Shown piece after piece: positions 8,377 to 16,553 of a stretch of DNA of 64,000 nucleotides. Position numbers and translations under genes: made by a program. How positions within the stretch are numbered: position 1 is the stretch's first letter; the number at the start of each line of letters is the position of its first letter. The notes under the pieces are model-generated. The model was not told the origin of the DNA, did no database searches, and saw nothing but the letters and a program-made list of their open reading frames with translations. This DNA is from Thermoactinomycetaceae bacterium (GTDB lineage Bacteria; Bacillota; Bacilli; Thermoactinomycetales; Thermoactinomycetaceae), in contig JANWIG010000011.1 in the NCBI GenBank assembly GCA_025449975.1, positions 62,001-126,000 on the forward strand, written 5' to 3'.

Positions 8377-8526
8377 GGAAAATTAGTAATTATGTTATGA
8401 ATTACCACTACTATTCTTGGAGAGATAGGCTTGACTGGAGAGTAAAAGTAAATGTAAGAATGTTGAGTTGTTTTGAGTGAGCGATTATGATAATAATAAG
8501 AAAGAAGAGTTAAAGGAGTAAAAGAG

Positions 8527-8784
8527 ATGAAGATTACAGTAAACTTATCCAAGGTTGAATTAGATTTAATTGAAGATGCTTTAGTCCAATATTCAAATCT
8601 ACTAATGAAATCAGAAACGCGGGATGAAATGGTAGATGTTGAATATGAATTACAATTGTGTAAACGCATCTTTGAAGAGTTCGGAATGGAAGCAGAGTTC
8701 GAGTTAGAAAATTTACAACAAGAAATGAAGCAATCACAAATACCACCTTCATCTATACCAGGACAATATCCTTTTTCTCGCTAA
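8527..8784 (+). CDS. Small acidic hypothetical protein
   Basis: An 85-residue predicted helical protein with strong ribosome site (AAAGGAG) before the ATG. I do not recognise the family. Residues 1-60 look like two amphipathic helices (SKVELDLIEDALVQYSNLL; VEYELQLCKRIFEEFG), the C-terminus is Pro/Ser-rich and probably disordered. It lies alone between the PBP gene and a terminator at 8871. Confidence 0.7.
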   Translation: MKITVNLSKVELDLIEDALVQYSNLLMKSETRDEMVDVEYELQLCKRIFEEFGMEAEFELENLQQEMKQSQIPPSSIPGQYPFSR

Positions 8785-8870
8785 AAAGGAGCCAGCAAAT
8801 AGAGATAAAGAGAACGGGTCGGCTGGTAAAAATATTGGATCGATTACACAATAGGGAGAGAGATCATTGC

Positions 8871-8915
8871 AAGGCCATTGATAGACTGGGACTATCAATG
8901 GCCTTGACTGTTTTT
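8871..8915 (+). terminator. Strong terminator
   Basis: AAGGCCATTGATAG (8871-8884) pairs perfectly with CTATCAATGGCCTT (8892-8905), followed by GACTGTTTTTG. The T run is on the plus strand, so it ends the 8527-8784 gene; it also lies directly after the stop of the convergent uppP gene. Confidence 0.85.
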
Positions 8916-8916
8916 G

Positions 8917-9840
8917 TTAGAGTTGAATGTTAAAGTACCAAACCACGAAGATAATCACTCCAGCCAAAATAAAGCGATAGATGGCAAAGGGAATTAAGTT
9001 GAAGCGATCCAATAGAGATAAGAAAAACTTAATAGAGAGGATTGAAACAATAAAAGCTGTAATAAATCCAACAGCGAAGAAAGGCAAGTCATTTAATGTT
9101 AGCATATGCCAGCTTTCGTATAAATCTTTGGTAGAAGCTCCAACCATCATGGGAAGACCAAGGATAAAGGCAAAGTCAGCTGCTATTTTACGATCCATTC
9201 CGACCAATAATCCACCTGACATCATCGATCCAGAACGAGAAAAACCAGACCATAAGGCCAAACATTGGAAGAGACCAACCGATAACGCTTGTCCGTAAGT
9301 AACCTCATCTAAGCTTTTGGTTCGCGTAGCCGGTTTAAAAATCTCTGCTAAAATCATCAAGACCCCACCGACTACCAGAGCTAAAATCACAAAATGTGTA
9401 GATCCCATCACCTCTTTGATGTTATCGTAGAAGAGCGCTCCAACAATCACGGCAGGAGCCATTCCGAGCAAAATATGGATGATCGAGAGATTGTTTTTTT
9501 TATGTACTTCTTTCCGACTGAGCGTTATATTTGCAGGTTTAAAAAGCAACTCTTCATCTTGGATCTGTGAAGTTTGTATGGGCTCACGAACTTGTGTTGG
9601 TTTCTGAATCATTGATTTTAAGCCAAGGATACTAAGTAACCGTTCCCAGTAGACCACAGTGACAGCTAAGATAGAACCAAGCTGTACGACCACAATAAAA
9701 ACTTCTCCCTTGGGCTCGTTGTAATCGAGGATTATATTTTTAACCAGAATCATATGCCCTGTGGACGAGACAGGGGCAAATTCGGTTAAACCTTCCACAG
9801 TAGCCAAGACAAATGCTACAAAGATTTCCCATAATAACAT
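8917..9840 (-). CDS. uppP: Undecaprenyl-diphosphatase UppP (BacA)
   Basis: A 307-residue polytopic membrane enzyme that dephosphorylates undecaprenyl diphosphate, recycling the lipid carrier for cell-wall synthesis. Both signature motifs are present: EGLTEFAPVSSTGH near the N-terminus and FSRSGSM near residue 195. It is about 35 residues longer than the usual 265-276: the extra residues form a polar stretch (about 75-115, rich in Q, T, E and K) in the loop after the second conserved hydrophobic block. GAGGTG precedes the ATG by 10 bases. Confidence 0.93.
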   Translation of the reverse strand: MLLWEIFVAFVLATVEGLTEFAPVSSTGHMILVKNIILDYNEPKGEVFIVVVQLGSILAVTVVYWERLLSILGLKSMIQKPTQVREPIQTSQIQDEELLFKPANITLSRKEVHKKNNLSIIHILLGMAPAVIVGALFYDNIKEVMGSTHFVILALVVGGVLMILAEIFKPATRTKSLDEVTYGQALSVGLFQCLALWSGFSRSGSMMSGGLLVGMDRKIAADFAFILGLPMMVGASTKDLYESWHMLTLNDLPFFAVGFITAFIVSILSIKFFLSLLDRFNLIPFAIYRFILAGVIIFVVWYFNIQL

Positions 9841-10061
9841 GAAAAGGCTTCACCTCATTCACTAGTCTATTTCCGTCTTGATATACGTAACTCATTGTAA
9901 CATTTGATCTATAGGAGAGGTATTGTATTTTTATGAACAATCGTGCTCAAAACTAGGTCATTTCCTATCAATTCGTTGAATGTTGAGTTTTATTATTTAA
10001 ACACATACAATTAAGGTGGAATGATTGAACGGTATGTATTAAAAAAAGGAGTATTTAAAAT

Positions 10062-10343
10062 ATGGCCAAAGAGCAAGATGTGATTCAAAAATTAACAAGT
10101 ATGCGTGTCGGTCACCTCGTTAGCTTTTCGACGAGTGATCCAGATGAACCAATGGAAGTAGAACGTATTTTAATTGGGAGAAACCCCGGTTGGATCGTTT
10201 ACTATCAAGGAGATCGAAAAATTCTGCGTGGATTGGAAGAAGCGGTAGAATTTATTATGAAATATTGGAATTTTGATTTGCGTTCTTTTTTAAAAAGGCA
10301 ATATATGGATTTAGAGGAGATCGAGGATTTAGGAGAGTTTTAA
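10062..10343 (+). CDS. Small hypothetical protein
   Basis: A 93-residue protein, mixed alpha/beta by eye (VGHLVSFSTSD, WIVYYQGD strands, then EEAVEFIMKYWNFD helix), with an acidic tail. I do not recognise the family. AAAGGAG lies 12 bases before the ATG. It stands alone between the divergent uppP gene and the convergent GntR gene. Confidence 0.72.
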   Translation: MAKEQDVIQKLTSMRVGHLVSFSTSDPDEPMEVERILIGRNPGWIVYYQGDRKILRGLEEAVEFIMKYWNFDLRSFLKRQYMDLEEIEDLGEF

Positions 10344-10435
10344 CAAAAAAAGGAAAAAAGCACAGAGGAGCTCTGCGCATGGAAGAATAGATCAATCGTC
10401 CATCCTAACAGTCTATTATGATCTTTTATATCGGT

Positions 10436-11149
10436 TTACTTGGAGGAATCAGGAGACTCAGAAAGGGGATTCTTGTGAACTTTTAAATTGGTAGAAATGG
10501 CTTCTAGAGCACGAAGCCAATTTTTCTCCATGTTTTTCTTGGCTTTATCGACATCTCGTGTTCGGAACGCCTCGATGATGGCTTGATGTTCCTGAACGGA
10601 CTCTTGTAACATTTCTTGGGAGTGTTCAAAATATAGGATTTCAAACCGTTTGGCATGAAGGTGCAAGGTATGGGTAAACGAACAGATATAAGGATTGTTG
10701 GCGGTATCAATAATGAGTTGATGGAATTCCCTGTCTATTTGAAGTGTTTTTCTTGAATCTTTAGAAAGAATGGCGTCAGCAAATTTCTGATTCAGTTGTT
10801 CGAGCGCATGGATTTGTTTGCTCGTAATTAAGTTGGTAGCTAATTGTGTAGCGAGTACTTCTAATGAAGTTAAAGGAAGATAGATATTATATGCATCTGA
10901 TTGTTTCAGATAGGTAATTCGCGTCTCTTTGCCAGGTTTCATCTCAACGAATCCTTGGGTCTCTAAGATTTGTAAAGCTTCACGAATCGGTGTGCGGCTC
11001 ACACCGATCATTTTAGCTAGTTCCGTATCAACAATTTTTTCACCAGGCTGTAAAATTCCCTCCGTGATCCAGTCTTGTAACAAGGTCAATACTTGCGACT
11101 TAGCGGAGGTCCGATAAATTTTAGGTAAGTCACTTGGAATCGGCATCAT
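10436..11149 (-). CDS. GntR-family transcriptional regulator, FCD subfamily
   Basis: A 237-residue cytosolic regulator. Residues about 10-75 form the GntR winged helix (ILQPGEKIVDTELAKMIGVSRTPIREALQILETQGFVEM); residues about 85-220 are an FCD all-helical effector domain (DREFHQLII, HLHAKRFEIL, EHQAIIEAF), which in this family usually binds a metal and an organic acid. AGGAGG precedes two consecutive ATGs. A perfect 12-bp palindrome lies 35 bases upstream and a near-copy precedes the EamA transporter gene, so autoregulation and control of that exporter are plausible. Ligand unknown. Confidence 0.88.
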   Translation of the reverse strand: MMPIPSDLPKIYRTSAKSQVLTLLQDWITEGILQPGEKIVDTELAKMIGVSRTPIREALQILETQGFVEMKPGKETRITYLKQSDAYNIYLPLTSLEVLATQLATNLITSKQIHALEQLNQKFADAILSKDSRKTLQIDREFHQLIIDTANNPYICSFTHTLHLHAKRFEILYFEHSQEMLQESVQEHQAIIEAFRTRDVDKAKKNMEKNWLRALEAISTNLKVHKNPLSESPDSSK

Positions 11150-11183
11150 GTGTTCCTCCTTCTCTATCGTTATTATAACAAAT

Positions 11184-11195
11184 GCGATATATCGC
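11184..11195. promoter_or_regulatory. Candidate GntR operator, perfect palindrome GCGATATATCGC
   Basis: A perfect 12-bp palindrome 35 bp upstream of the GntR start codon. A one-mismatch copy (GCAATATATCGC) occurs at 17530-17541 upstream of the EamA gene. Binding by the GntR protein is inference. Confidence 0.5.
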
Positions 11196-11305
11196 CTAGT
11201 AGTAAATGAATTTATTGTTGGAATAATATTTCGAGTTGAATAAAGATAATATTGCGTTTTATTATTTTCCTATCGTTTGATAATTTCGTTTCCGTCCTAA
11301 TCGAA

Positions 11306-11328
11306 GCCCACAAAACAATTTTGTGGGC
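11306..11328 (-). terminator. Hairpin after the 11334-11609 gene
   Basis: GCCCACAAAA (11306-11315) pairs perfectly with TTTTGTGGGC (11319-11328). It follows the stop codon of the minus-strand gene; the T tract after it is weak. Confidence 0.5.
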
Positions 11329-11333
11329 AAGTT

Positions 11334-11609
11334 TCATTGTGATGATTCAACTTTGGCTAAAATGGATTCATATACATCTGTGCCAGACCCATGGATCTGA
11401 GTGATCTCTTCTTGCATAAGCTGGCGAAGTAATTCTCTTTCTTCCTGAGTCAATGTCGCTTCCAAGTCGCGAAATTTCCGTTGTAATTGGCTGATCAGCT
11501 GAAGGCGGCGTTGGTCGTTGGATTGATTTGCTGTAAACCGATGCAACCGCGCCTCTTCTTTTTCTAAGCTCTCAGACAAAATATTCATCTCTTCTAAGGA
11601 TAGACGCAT
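11334..11609 (-). CDS. Small helical hypothetical protein
   Basis: A 91-residue, highly charged, probably coiled-coil protein (EKEEARLHRF, RLQLISQLQRKFRDLEATLTQEERELLRQLM). I do not recognise the family. The start is the ATG at 11609, 7 bases after GGAGGT; a longer frame back to 11684 has no ribosome site. A minus-strand terminator-like hairpin lies in its leader at 11705-11727. Confidence 0.65.
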   Translation of the reverse strand: MRLSLEEMNILSESLEKEEARLHRFTANQSNDQRRLQLISQLQRKFRDLEATLTQEERELLRQLMQEEITQIHGSGTDVYESILAKVESSQ

Positions 11610-11704
11610 GCAAATACCTCCAAGACACGATTTTTCTTTAGTCTCGGTTTCTTTCGGCGGAAACATGTATGATAAATGGTGCATCGGCTAAGGGGCATTA
11701 AAAA

Positions 11705-11727
11705 AACAGAGACCAGCGCTCTGTTTG
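11705..11727 (-). terminator. Terminator-like hairpin in the leader of 11334-11609
   Basis: On the minus strand AAACAGAG pairs with CTCTGTTT and is followed by further Ts, the form of an intrinsic terminator, yet it lies upstream of the start at 11609. A second hairpin (GATGATC/GATCATC) lies near 11743-11765. The rest of the 300-base gap up to helD is AT-rich with no gene seen. Confidence 0.5.
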
Positions 11728-11912
11728 GATCAAGCCAATGGAATCAAAGGATGATCTCTTTTTGATCATCATCATTGTAATTTGACACAAACTATATTAG
11801 AATCAAAATAACATAATAGAAACATGAATAAGTACACAAAAAGCCAATTATATAATAACATAAATAATTTTCTTTGTCAATCCAATTGTCAATTCTTTTT
11901 TAAAGGAGATGG

Positions 11913-14273
11913 ATGATGACGATAACAAAACAAGAATGGCAAGCCGAAAAGAGTCGCGTTGCTTACGTCACGAAGAAAATCAGAAAAAAAGTGGCTGCTC
12001 TTAAGCAACAGACCAGTGGAAAAAAATCGGATCTGATCGAGATTCGCAAAAACTTTTGGGAAGATGTCACTGTCAACTTTGACGATGCCGTTGAGGCGGC
12101 TGAAACGGCAGCCAGTCTAAAGCAACAAGCGGAAGTATTGTCAGAAAGAGAGAGAAGTTACCAACACGCTTATCGACAAATGGATACGCTAAAACGTCTG
12201 CAAAAATCGCCTTATTTTGGACGAATCGATTTTATCGAAAAGGGAGAAAACGAAGCAGAGCGAATTTATTTGGGGATTTCCTCCTTTTTTGATCAAGAGA
12301 AAGAAGAATTTTTAATTTATGATTGGCGTGCCCCGATCTCCAGCTTATATTATGACTATCCTCCAGGTCCGGCCAAATACCAGACACCAAGTGGTTGGAT
12401 TGAAGGAAAGATCGATTTAAAAAGGCAGTATGTGATTCGCAATGGACAGTTAGAGGGGATGTTTGATACAGGTGTAACGATTGGAGATGAGTTGCTGCAA
12501 AGTGTGCTTGGGAAACAAGCCGATGTTCAGATGAAGAATAATGTAGCGACGATCCAAAAAGAACAAAATGGCATCATTCGGAATGAACGGAGCAAATTGT
12601 TGATCGTCTGGGGAGCTGCAGGAAGTGGGAAAACATCTGTTGCATTGCAACGAGTAGCCTACTTATTGTATCGTTACCGCGAAAAATTGCGGGCGGAAAA
12701 CATCCTATTGTTTTCTCCCAATTATCTGTTTAAGCGTTATGTCGCAACCGTTCTCCCTGAGTTGGGAGAAGAAAATATGCAGCAAAAGACGTTCCAAGAA
12801 TTCTTAGAGCATCAGCTTGGAAACATGTTTGATTTAGAAGATCCATTCACCCAAATGGAGTATGTTTTAGCTTCTGAGGATTCTCCCGCTGATCAGGTGA
12901 GAATTGCCGGCATTCGCTATAAAGCGACGATGGAGTTTATGGAGGTCATCGAACGCTATCTCGACTTTCTCTTAGAGAAGGGAATGATTTTTAAAGAGAT
13001 CCGTTTTCGGGATCGAGTGCTGATCTCCACTGAGCAAATGGAGGAACAATTTTATGCTTTGGATTCCTCATGGTCTCTAGCGAATCGGATCAAATGGATG
13101 GTCGCCTGGCTGCATAAGCAATTGGCTGAGCAGATGAAATGGGAACAGGAGCAAGATTGGGTCGAAGAGGAGATCCAATTGTTGGATGAGGAGGTCTATG
13201 TGCAGATTGAGCGGAATTTGCGTCGACAAAAGCCAACGAGCAAAAGCTTGTTTAACGATTTTGAACGGCGGCAAAAGATGTTGGCGAAATGGGTGGTAAA
13301 GAAGAGATTTAAGTCCTTACGCAAACAAATTAACCAACTCGGTTTTATCGATTTTCCAGCTATTTATCAGCAGTTGTTTGCCGATCCGAACTTTATCTTA
13401 CAATTTACGTCGGCTGATCGGCTGCCCGATCATTGGGGAAAAATTTGTGAACAGACCGTTGAGAGATGGCAACGCTCTGAAGTGGGAACGGAAGATGCGA
13501 CTCCCTTTCTCTATTTGAAAGAACGGATCATTGGCTTCCAAACCGATCCCTCGATTCGCCATGTATTTATTGATGAAGCGCAAGATTATTCCCCGTTTCA
13601 GTTTGCCTATATTCGCAAAAGATTTCCGCGCAGCAGGATCACGGTGCTTGGCGATTTGAACCAAGCCATCTATGCTCATGCCAACGAAGAAGCCATTGTT
13701 ACTTTGTTAAAGAGATTGTTCCATCCTGAAGAAATCGAAGAAGTCTTCCTTTACCGCAGTTATCGCTCGACCAAGCAAATCACCGAATTTGCTAAAGGGT
13801 TGATTGCTGGTGGCAATAAGATTGAATCCTTTCAGCGTGAAGGCCAAAAGCCACGAGTTACCCCCGTTGCCGACTATGCAGCACTTTCATCAAAAATGAT
13901 GGCTCGTTTGCAAGCATGGCAAGAAGAAGGATATCAAACCATCGCGATTATCTGTAAAACAGCACAAGAGAGTTTGGATGCATATCAGCTTTTAAAAGAA
14001 CAGATTCCGCTTACCTTGATTACCAAAGAGACGGCCTCCTATGGAACAGGGATCTTGGTCATTCCCTCGTACCTAGCCAAAGGAGTCGAATTTGATGCGG
14101 TCATTATTTTTAACGCCTCCCAAGCGCAGTACGGTCGTGAAAGCGAGCGAAAACTGTTTTATACAGCTTGTACGCGAGCGATGCACCAGCTGGAGATCTT
14201 TTATATGGGAGAGCGAAGTCGATTTCTGGATGATGCGGATCCGGATAGCTACATCCTGGAAAAGAAAGACTGA
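11913..14273 (+). CDS. helD: RNA polymerase recycling motor ATPase HelD (UvrD/Rep-like helicase)
   Basis: A 786-residue superfamily 1 helicase-like protein of HelD length (B. subtilis HelD 774). HelD binds RNA polymerase, inserting arms into the channels and releasing stalled enzyme from nucleic acid. The N-terminal 100 residues are coiled coil; Walker A GAAGSGKT is at 234-241, Walker B VFIDEAQD at 551-558, then LGDLNQAIY and the C-terminal SF1 motif YTACTRAM near residue 750. AAAGGAG precedes ATG 11913/11916. The gene is monocistronic, with its own terminator. Confidence 0.92.
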   Translation: MMTITKQEWQAEKSRVAYVTKKIRKKVAALKQQTSGKKSDLIEIRKNFWEDVTVNFDDAVEAAETAASLKQQAEVLSERERSYQHAYRQMDTLKRLQKSPYFGRIDFIEKGENEAERIYLGISSFFDQEKEEFLIYDWRAPISSLYYDYPPGPAKYQTPSGWIEGKIDLKRQYVIRNGQLEGMFDTGVTIGDELLQSVLGKQADVQMKNNVATIQKEQNGIIRNERSKLLIVWGAAGSGKTSVALQRVAYLLYRYREKLRAENILLFSPNYLFKRYVATVLPELGEENMQQKTFQEFLEHQLGNMFDLEDPFTQMEYVLASEDSPADQVRIAGIRYKATMEFMEVIERYLDFLLEKGMIFKEIRFRDRVLISTEQMEEQFYALDSSWSLANRIKWMVAWLHKQLAEQMKWEQEQDWVEEEIQLLDEEVYVQIERNLRRQKPTSKSLFNDFERRQKMLAKWVVKKRFKSLRKQINQLGFIDFPAIYQQLFADPNFILQFTSADRLPDHWGKICEQTVERWQRSEVGTEDATPFLYLKERIIGFQTDPSIRHVFIDEAQDYSPFQFAYIRKRFPRSRITVLGDLNQAIYAHANEEAIVTLLKRLFHPEEIEEVFLYRSYRSTKQITEFAKGLIAGGNKIESFQREGQKPRVTPVADYAALSSKMMARLQAWQEEGYQTIAIICKTAQESLDAYQLLKEQIPLTLITKETASYGTGILVIPSYLAKGVEFDAVIIFNASQAQYGRESERKLFYTACTRAMHQLEIFYMGERSRFLDDADPDSYILEKKD

Positions 14274-14282
14274 TCATCGCTT

Positions 14283-14320
14283 AAAAGGGGGGCTTCTAAG
14301 ATAAAAAGCCTCTCTTTTGG
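14283..14320 (+). terminator. Terminator of helD
   Basis: AAAAGGGGGGCTT (14283-14295) pairs, with two wobbles, with AAGCCTCTCTTTT (14306-14318). Confidence 0.65.
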
Positions 14321-14330
14321 CGTTTGTTAT

Positions 14331-14355
14331 AAGACAGGGGACGGTTCTGTGTCTT
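14331..14355. repeat. REP-like hairpin, GGGGACGGTTCTGTG type
   Basis: AAGACA (14331-14336) and TGTCTT (14350-14355) flank GGGGACGGTTCTG. I recall this core as a dispersed repeat found beside Y1 (RAYT-type) transposase genes in Firmicutes. No transposase is near; it sits between the terminators of helD and sigK. Confidence 0.45.
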
Positions 14356-14388
14356 ACGCTGTTCACTAACGTTTTTTTTGAACATAGC

Positions 14389-14429
14389 AAAAATAAAGCC
14401 GACGTCATCCGATCACCGGCTTTATTTTT
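14389..14429 (-). terminator. Terminator of sigK
   Basis: AAAAATAAAGCCG (14389-14401) pairs with CGGCTTTATTTTT (14417-14429); the minus-strand reading ends in TTTTT just after the sigK stop. Confidence 0.85.
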
Positions 14430-14447
14430 ACTTGGATCAAGCGTTTT

Positions 14448-15176
14448 TCAATTCTCTTTAGAGGTGTTTGTCCCTCGTTGTTTTTTCTCCCGATAATATT
14501 CGTGAAACAGTTTAATCAACGCTCTTTTTTCAATGCGGGAGACATAGGAGCGGGAAATCCCAAGATCTTTGGCGATTTCCCGTTGGGTTCGTTCCTCTTC
14601 GTTGTTAAGACCAAAGCGACTGCGGATCACTTCGCGTTCACGCTCATCGAGGATGTGGATATATTGGTAAATCTTCTGTTGCTCGATTTTCATTTGAACA
14701 AAGTCAACGACTTCATCTCGTTCGGTACCGAGAATCTCCTGAAGAGTAATTTCATTCCCTTCTTTGTCTGTTCCGATCGGTTCATGGATGGAAACATCTT
14801 TACGAGCTTTTTTTAATGACCTTAAGTGCATCAAGATTTCATTTTCAATACATCTTGCCGCATAGGTAGCGAGCTTCGTTCCTTTATTGGGCTGATAGGA
14901 CTCAATCGCTTTGATCAGACCGATCGTGCCGATCGAGATTAAGTCTTCTGTATCTTCACCGGTATTTTCAAACTTTTTTACAATGTGGGCGACCAAGCGT
15001 AAGTTGTGTTCGATTAGGCGGTTTCGGGCAGAAAAATCTCCCTCTGCCATTTGTTTTAAGCTTTTTTCTTCTTCTGCCTCAGACAAGGGTTGCGGAAAAG
15101 CATTGTTTTTTATGTATGAAACAAATAGGAACATCTCTTTTACAAATAAAGCGACGGTTGTAAATAAACCAGGCAT
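14448..15176 (-). CDS. sigK: RNA polymerase sigma-K precursor (pro-sigma-K), uninterrupted
   Basis: A 242-residue sporulation sigma factor for late mother-cell gene expression (coat, lysis). Nearly all of sigma region 2 ([42 protein letters not shown]) and region 4 ([24 protein letters not shown]) match B. subtilis SigK. The hydrophobic 20-residue pro-sequence ends LFVS before YIKNNAF, exactly where SpoIVFB cleaves in B. subtilis. Unlike B. subtilis strain 168 there is no skin-type interruption. ATG 15176 is chosen because GGAGGT is 8-10 bases upstream; the ATG at 15182 is too close to it. Confidence 0.95.
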   Translation of the reverse strand: MPGLFTTVALFVKEMFLFVSYIKNNAFPQPLSEAEEEKSLKQMAEGDFSARNRLIEHNLRLVAHIVKKFENTGEDTEDLISIGTIGLIKAIESYQPNKGTKLATYAARCIENEILMHLRSLKKARKDVSIHEPIGTDKEGNEITLQEILGTERDEVVDFVQMKIEQQKIYQYIHILDEREREVIRSRFGLNNEEERTQREIAKDLGISRSYVSRIEKRALIKLFHEYYREKKQRGTNTSKEN

Positions 15177-15361
15177 CGACATCCCACCTCCAAACCCATT
15201 CCCAACCATGGTATGCGAGGAAAGAATGAATCGTGCATCGATCCGTTGCGTTTTGTTCCTTTTTCCATTTCAATGATTAAGAAAAGAACATCTGATAGCG
15301 AATAGGTTTGCGTTACTTTTCTTAGAATAACTGTATATTTCATCGTTCATTATTATTGATC

Positions 15362-15370
15362 TGCTATAAT
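15362..15370 (+). promoter_or_regulatory. Extended -10 promoter of the acyl-CoA dehydrogenase gene
   Basis: TGCTATAAT is an exact extended -10 element. No good -35 is visible. The transcript would start near 15377, in time for the ribosome site at about 15387. Confidence 0.5.
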
Positions 15371-15405
15371 TGATTAAGAAAAGAAAGGTAGGGGGCGTGC
15401 GCGAG

Positions 15406-16539
15406 ATGAATCAAGGGGATTTTTTAGATGTAGCCAAACCGTTATCGAAACGGTTTGCGGAGCGAGCAGCAGAAGTCGATCGGACAGCAAGATTTCCTGA
15501 GGAAAATTTTGCCGAATTAAAAAAGGCAGGCTTCTTAGGTTTTACGCTGGCAAAGGAATTTGGTGGTCAAGCGCGTTCTCTGCCTGAGCTCATTGAATTA
15601 TTGGAATGCATTGGGGAAGGAGATGCCTCAACAGCTTTATCTTTGGGCTGGCATTTGGGGATTTCGATGGAACTGAGGATCACGCGTCCATGGCCAGATC
15701 AAATTTTAGCCGAAGTTTGCCAAGAGATTGTTCGTGAACATAAGTTGATTAATCGGTTGGGAACGGAACCTTCTACCGGAAGTCCGACACGAGGTGGAAA
15801 GCCAAAAACGATCGCCCAAAAGTCGGGGGATTACTGGCTGATCACTGGTCATAAATCCTATTGCAGCATGAGTTATGCTTTGGATTTGATGTTAGTTACA
15901 GCCGTTATGGAAGAGACAGGGGAAGTGGGCGAGTTTTTGGTACGAAAAGAAAGTCCAGGAATCCGTGTAAAAGAGACGTGGGATGTGCTAGGGATGCGAG
16001 GAACTGTGAGCCATGACCTCTTGTTTGAAAAGACTCCTGCCATTTTTTTACGCAAGATGGATTATAAAAAACGGCAGGCAGCTAGTAGAGGCTGGTTATT
16101 ACATATTCCTGCTACTTACTTGGGAGTAGCCAAAGCAGCTCGTCATTATGCTGTAAAGTTTGCTGCTAGTTATACGCCCAGTAGCTTGAGAGAACCGATA
16201 AAAAATCTCCCCCATATTGAGCGGATGATCGGCGAGATGGAGTTAAAGTATTTTACAGCCCGCAGGGTTCTCTTTTCTGTAGCGGAGCAATGGGAGCAAG
16301 GCTCTGAAGAAGAAAGGATTCAGTTGGCACCCGAACTAGCTGCTGCCAAATCGCTTGTGACCAATACGGCTTCTCAGATTGTCGATTTAGCCATGCGAAT
16401 CGTTGGTGGACATAGTTTGTACCGAAATACTCCCTTGGAACGGTATTACCGAGATGTTCGCGGTGGATTACATAATCCTCCAATGGATGATATGGCGATT
16501 CGGATGATGGCCAATCGGGCTTTTTCGACGATTCAGTAG
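15406..16539 (+). CDS. Acyl-CoA dehydrogenase family protein
   Basis: A 377-residue FAD-dependent enzyme with the acyl-CoA dehydrogenase layout: N-terminal helical domain (FPEENFAELKKAGFLGFTLAKEFGG), middle beta domain (TEPSTGSPTRGG, WLITGHKSYCS, DVLGMRGTVSHDLLFE) and C-terminal helical domain (DLAMRIVGGHSLYRNTPLERYYRD). This form, ending GLHNPP, resembles desaturase/flavin monooxygenase-like members (DszC/YdbM type), so the substrate is open. AGGTAGGGGG is 10 bases before ATG 15406. The gene is alone, convergent with the EamA gene. Confidence 0.85.
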   Translation: MNQGDFLDVAKPLSKRFAERAAEVDRTARFPEENFAELKKAGFLGFTLAKEFGGQARSLPELIELLECIGEGDASTALSLGWHLGISMELRITRPWPDQILAEVCQEIVREHKLINRLGTEPSTGSPTRGGKPKTIAQKSGDYWLITGHKSYCSMSYALDLMLVTAVMEETGEVGEFLVRKESPGIRVKETWDVLGMRGTVSHDLLFEKTPAIFLRKMDYKKRQAASRGWLLHIPATYLGVAKAARHYAVKFAASYTPSSLREPIKNLPHIERMIGEMELKYFTARRVLFSVAEQWEQGSEEERIQLAPELAAAKSLVTNTASQIVDLAMRIVGGHSLYRNTPLERYYRDVRGGLHNPPMDDMAIRMMANRAFSTIQ

Positions 16540-16553
16540 AAAAAGATGGTATC

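Noticed and set aside
14092-14304. A 70-codon frame at the end of helD
   Set aside because: Contained in helD in another frame, with no ribosome site.
15195-15215. CATACCAT upstream of sigK as a sigma-E or sigma-K -10 element
   Set aside because: No matching -35 at the right distance, so the promoter could not be supported.
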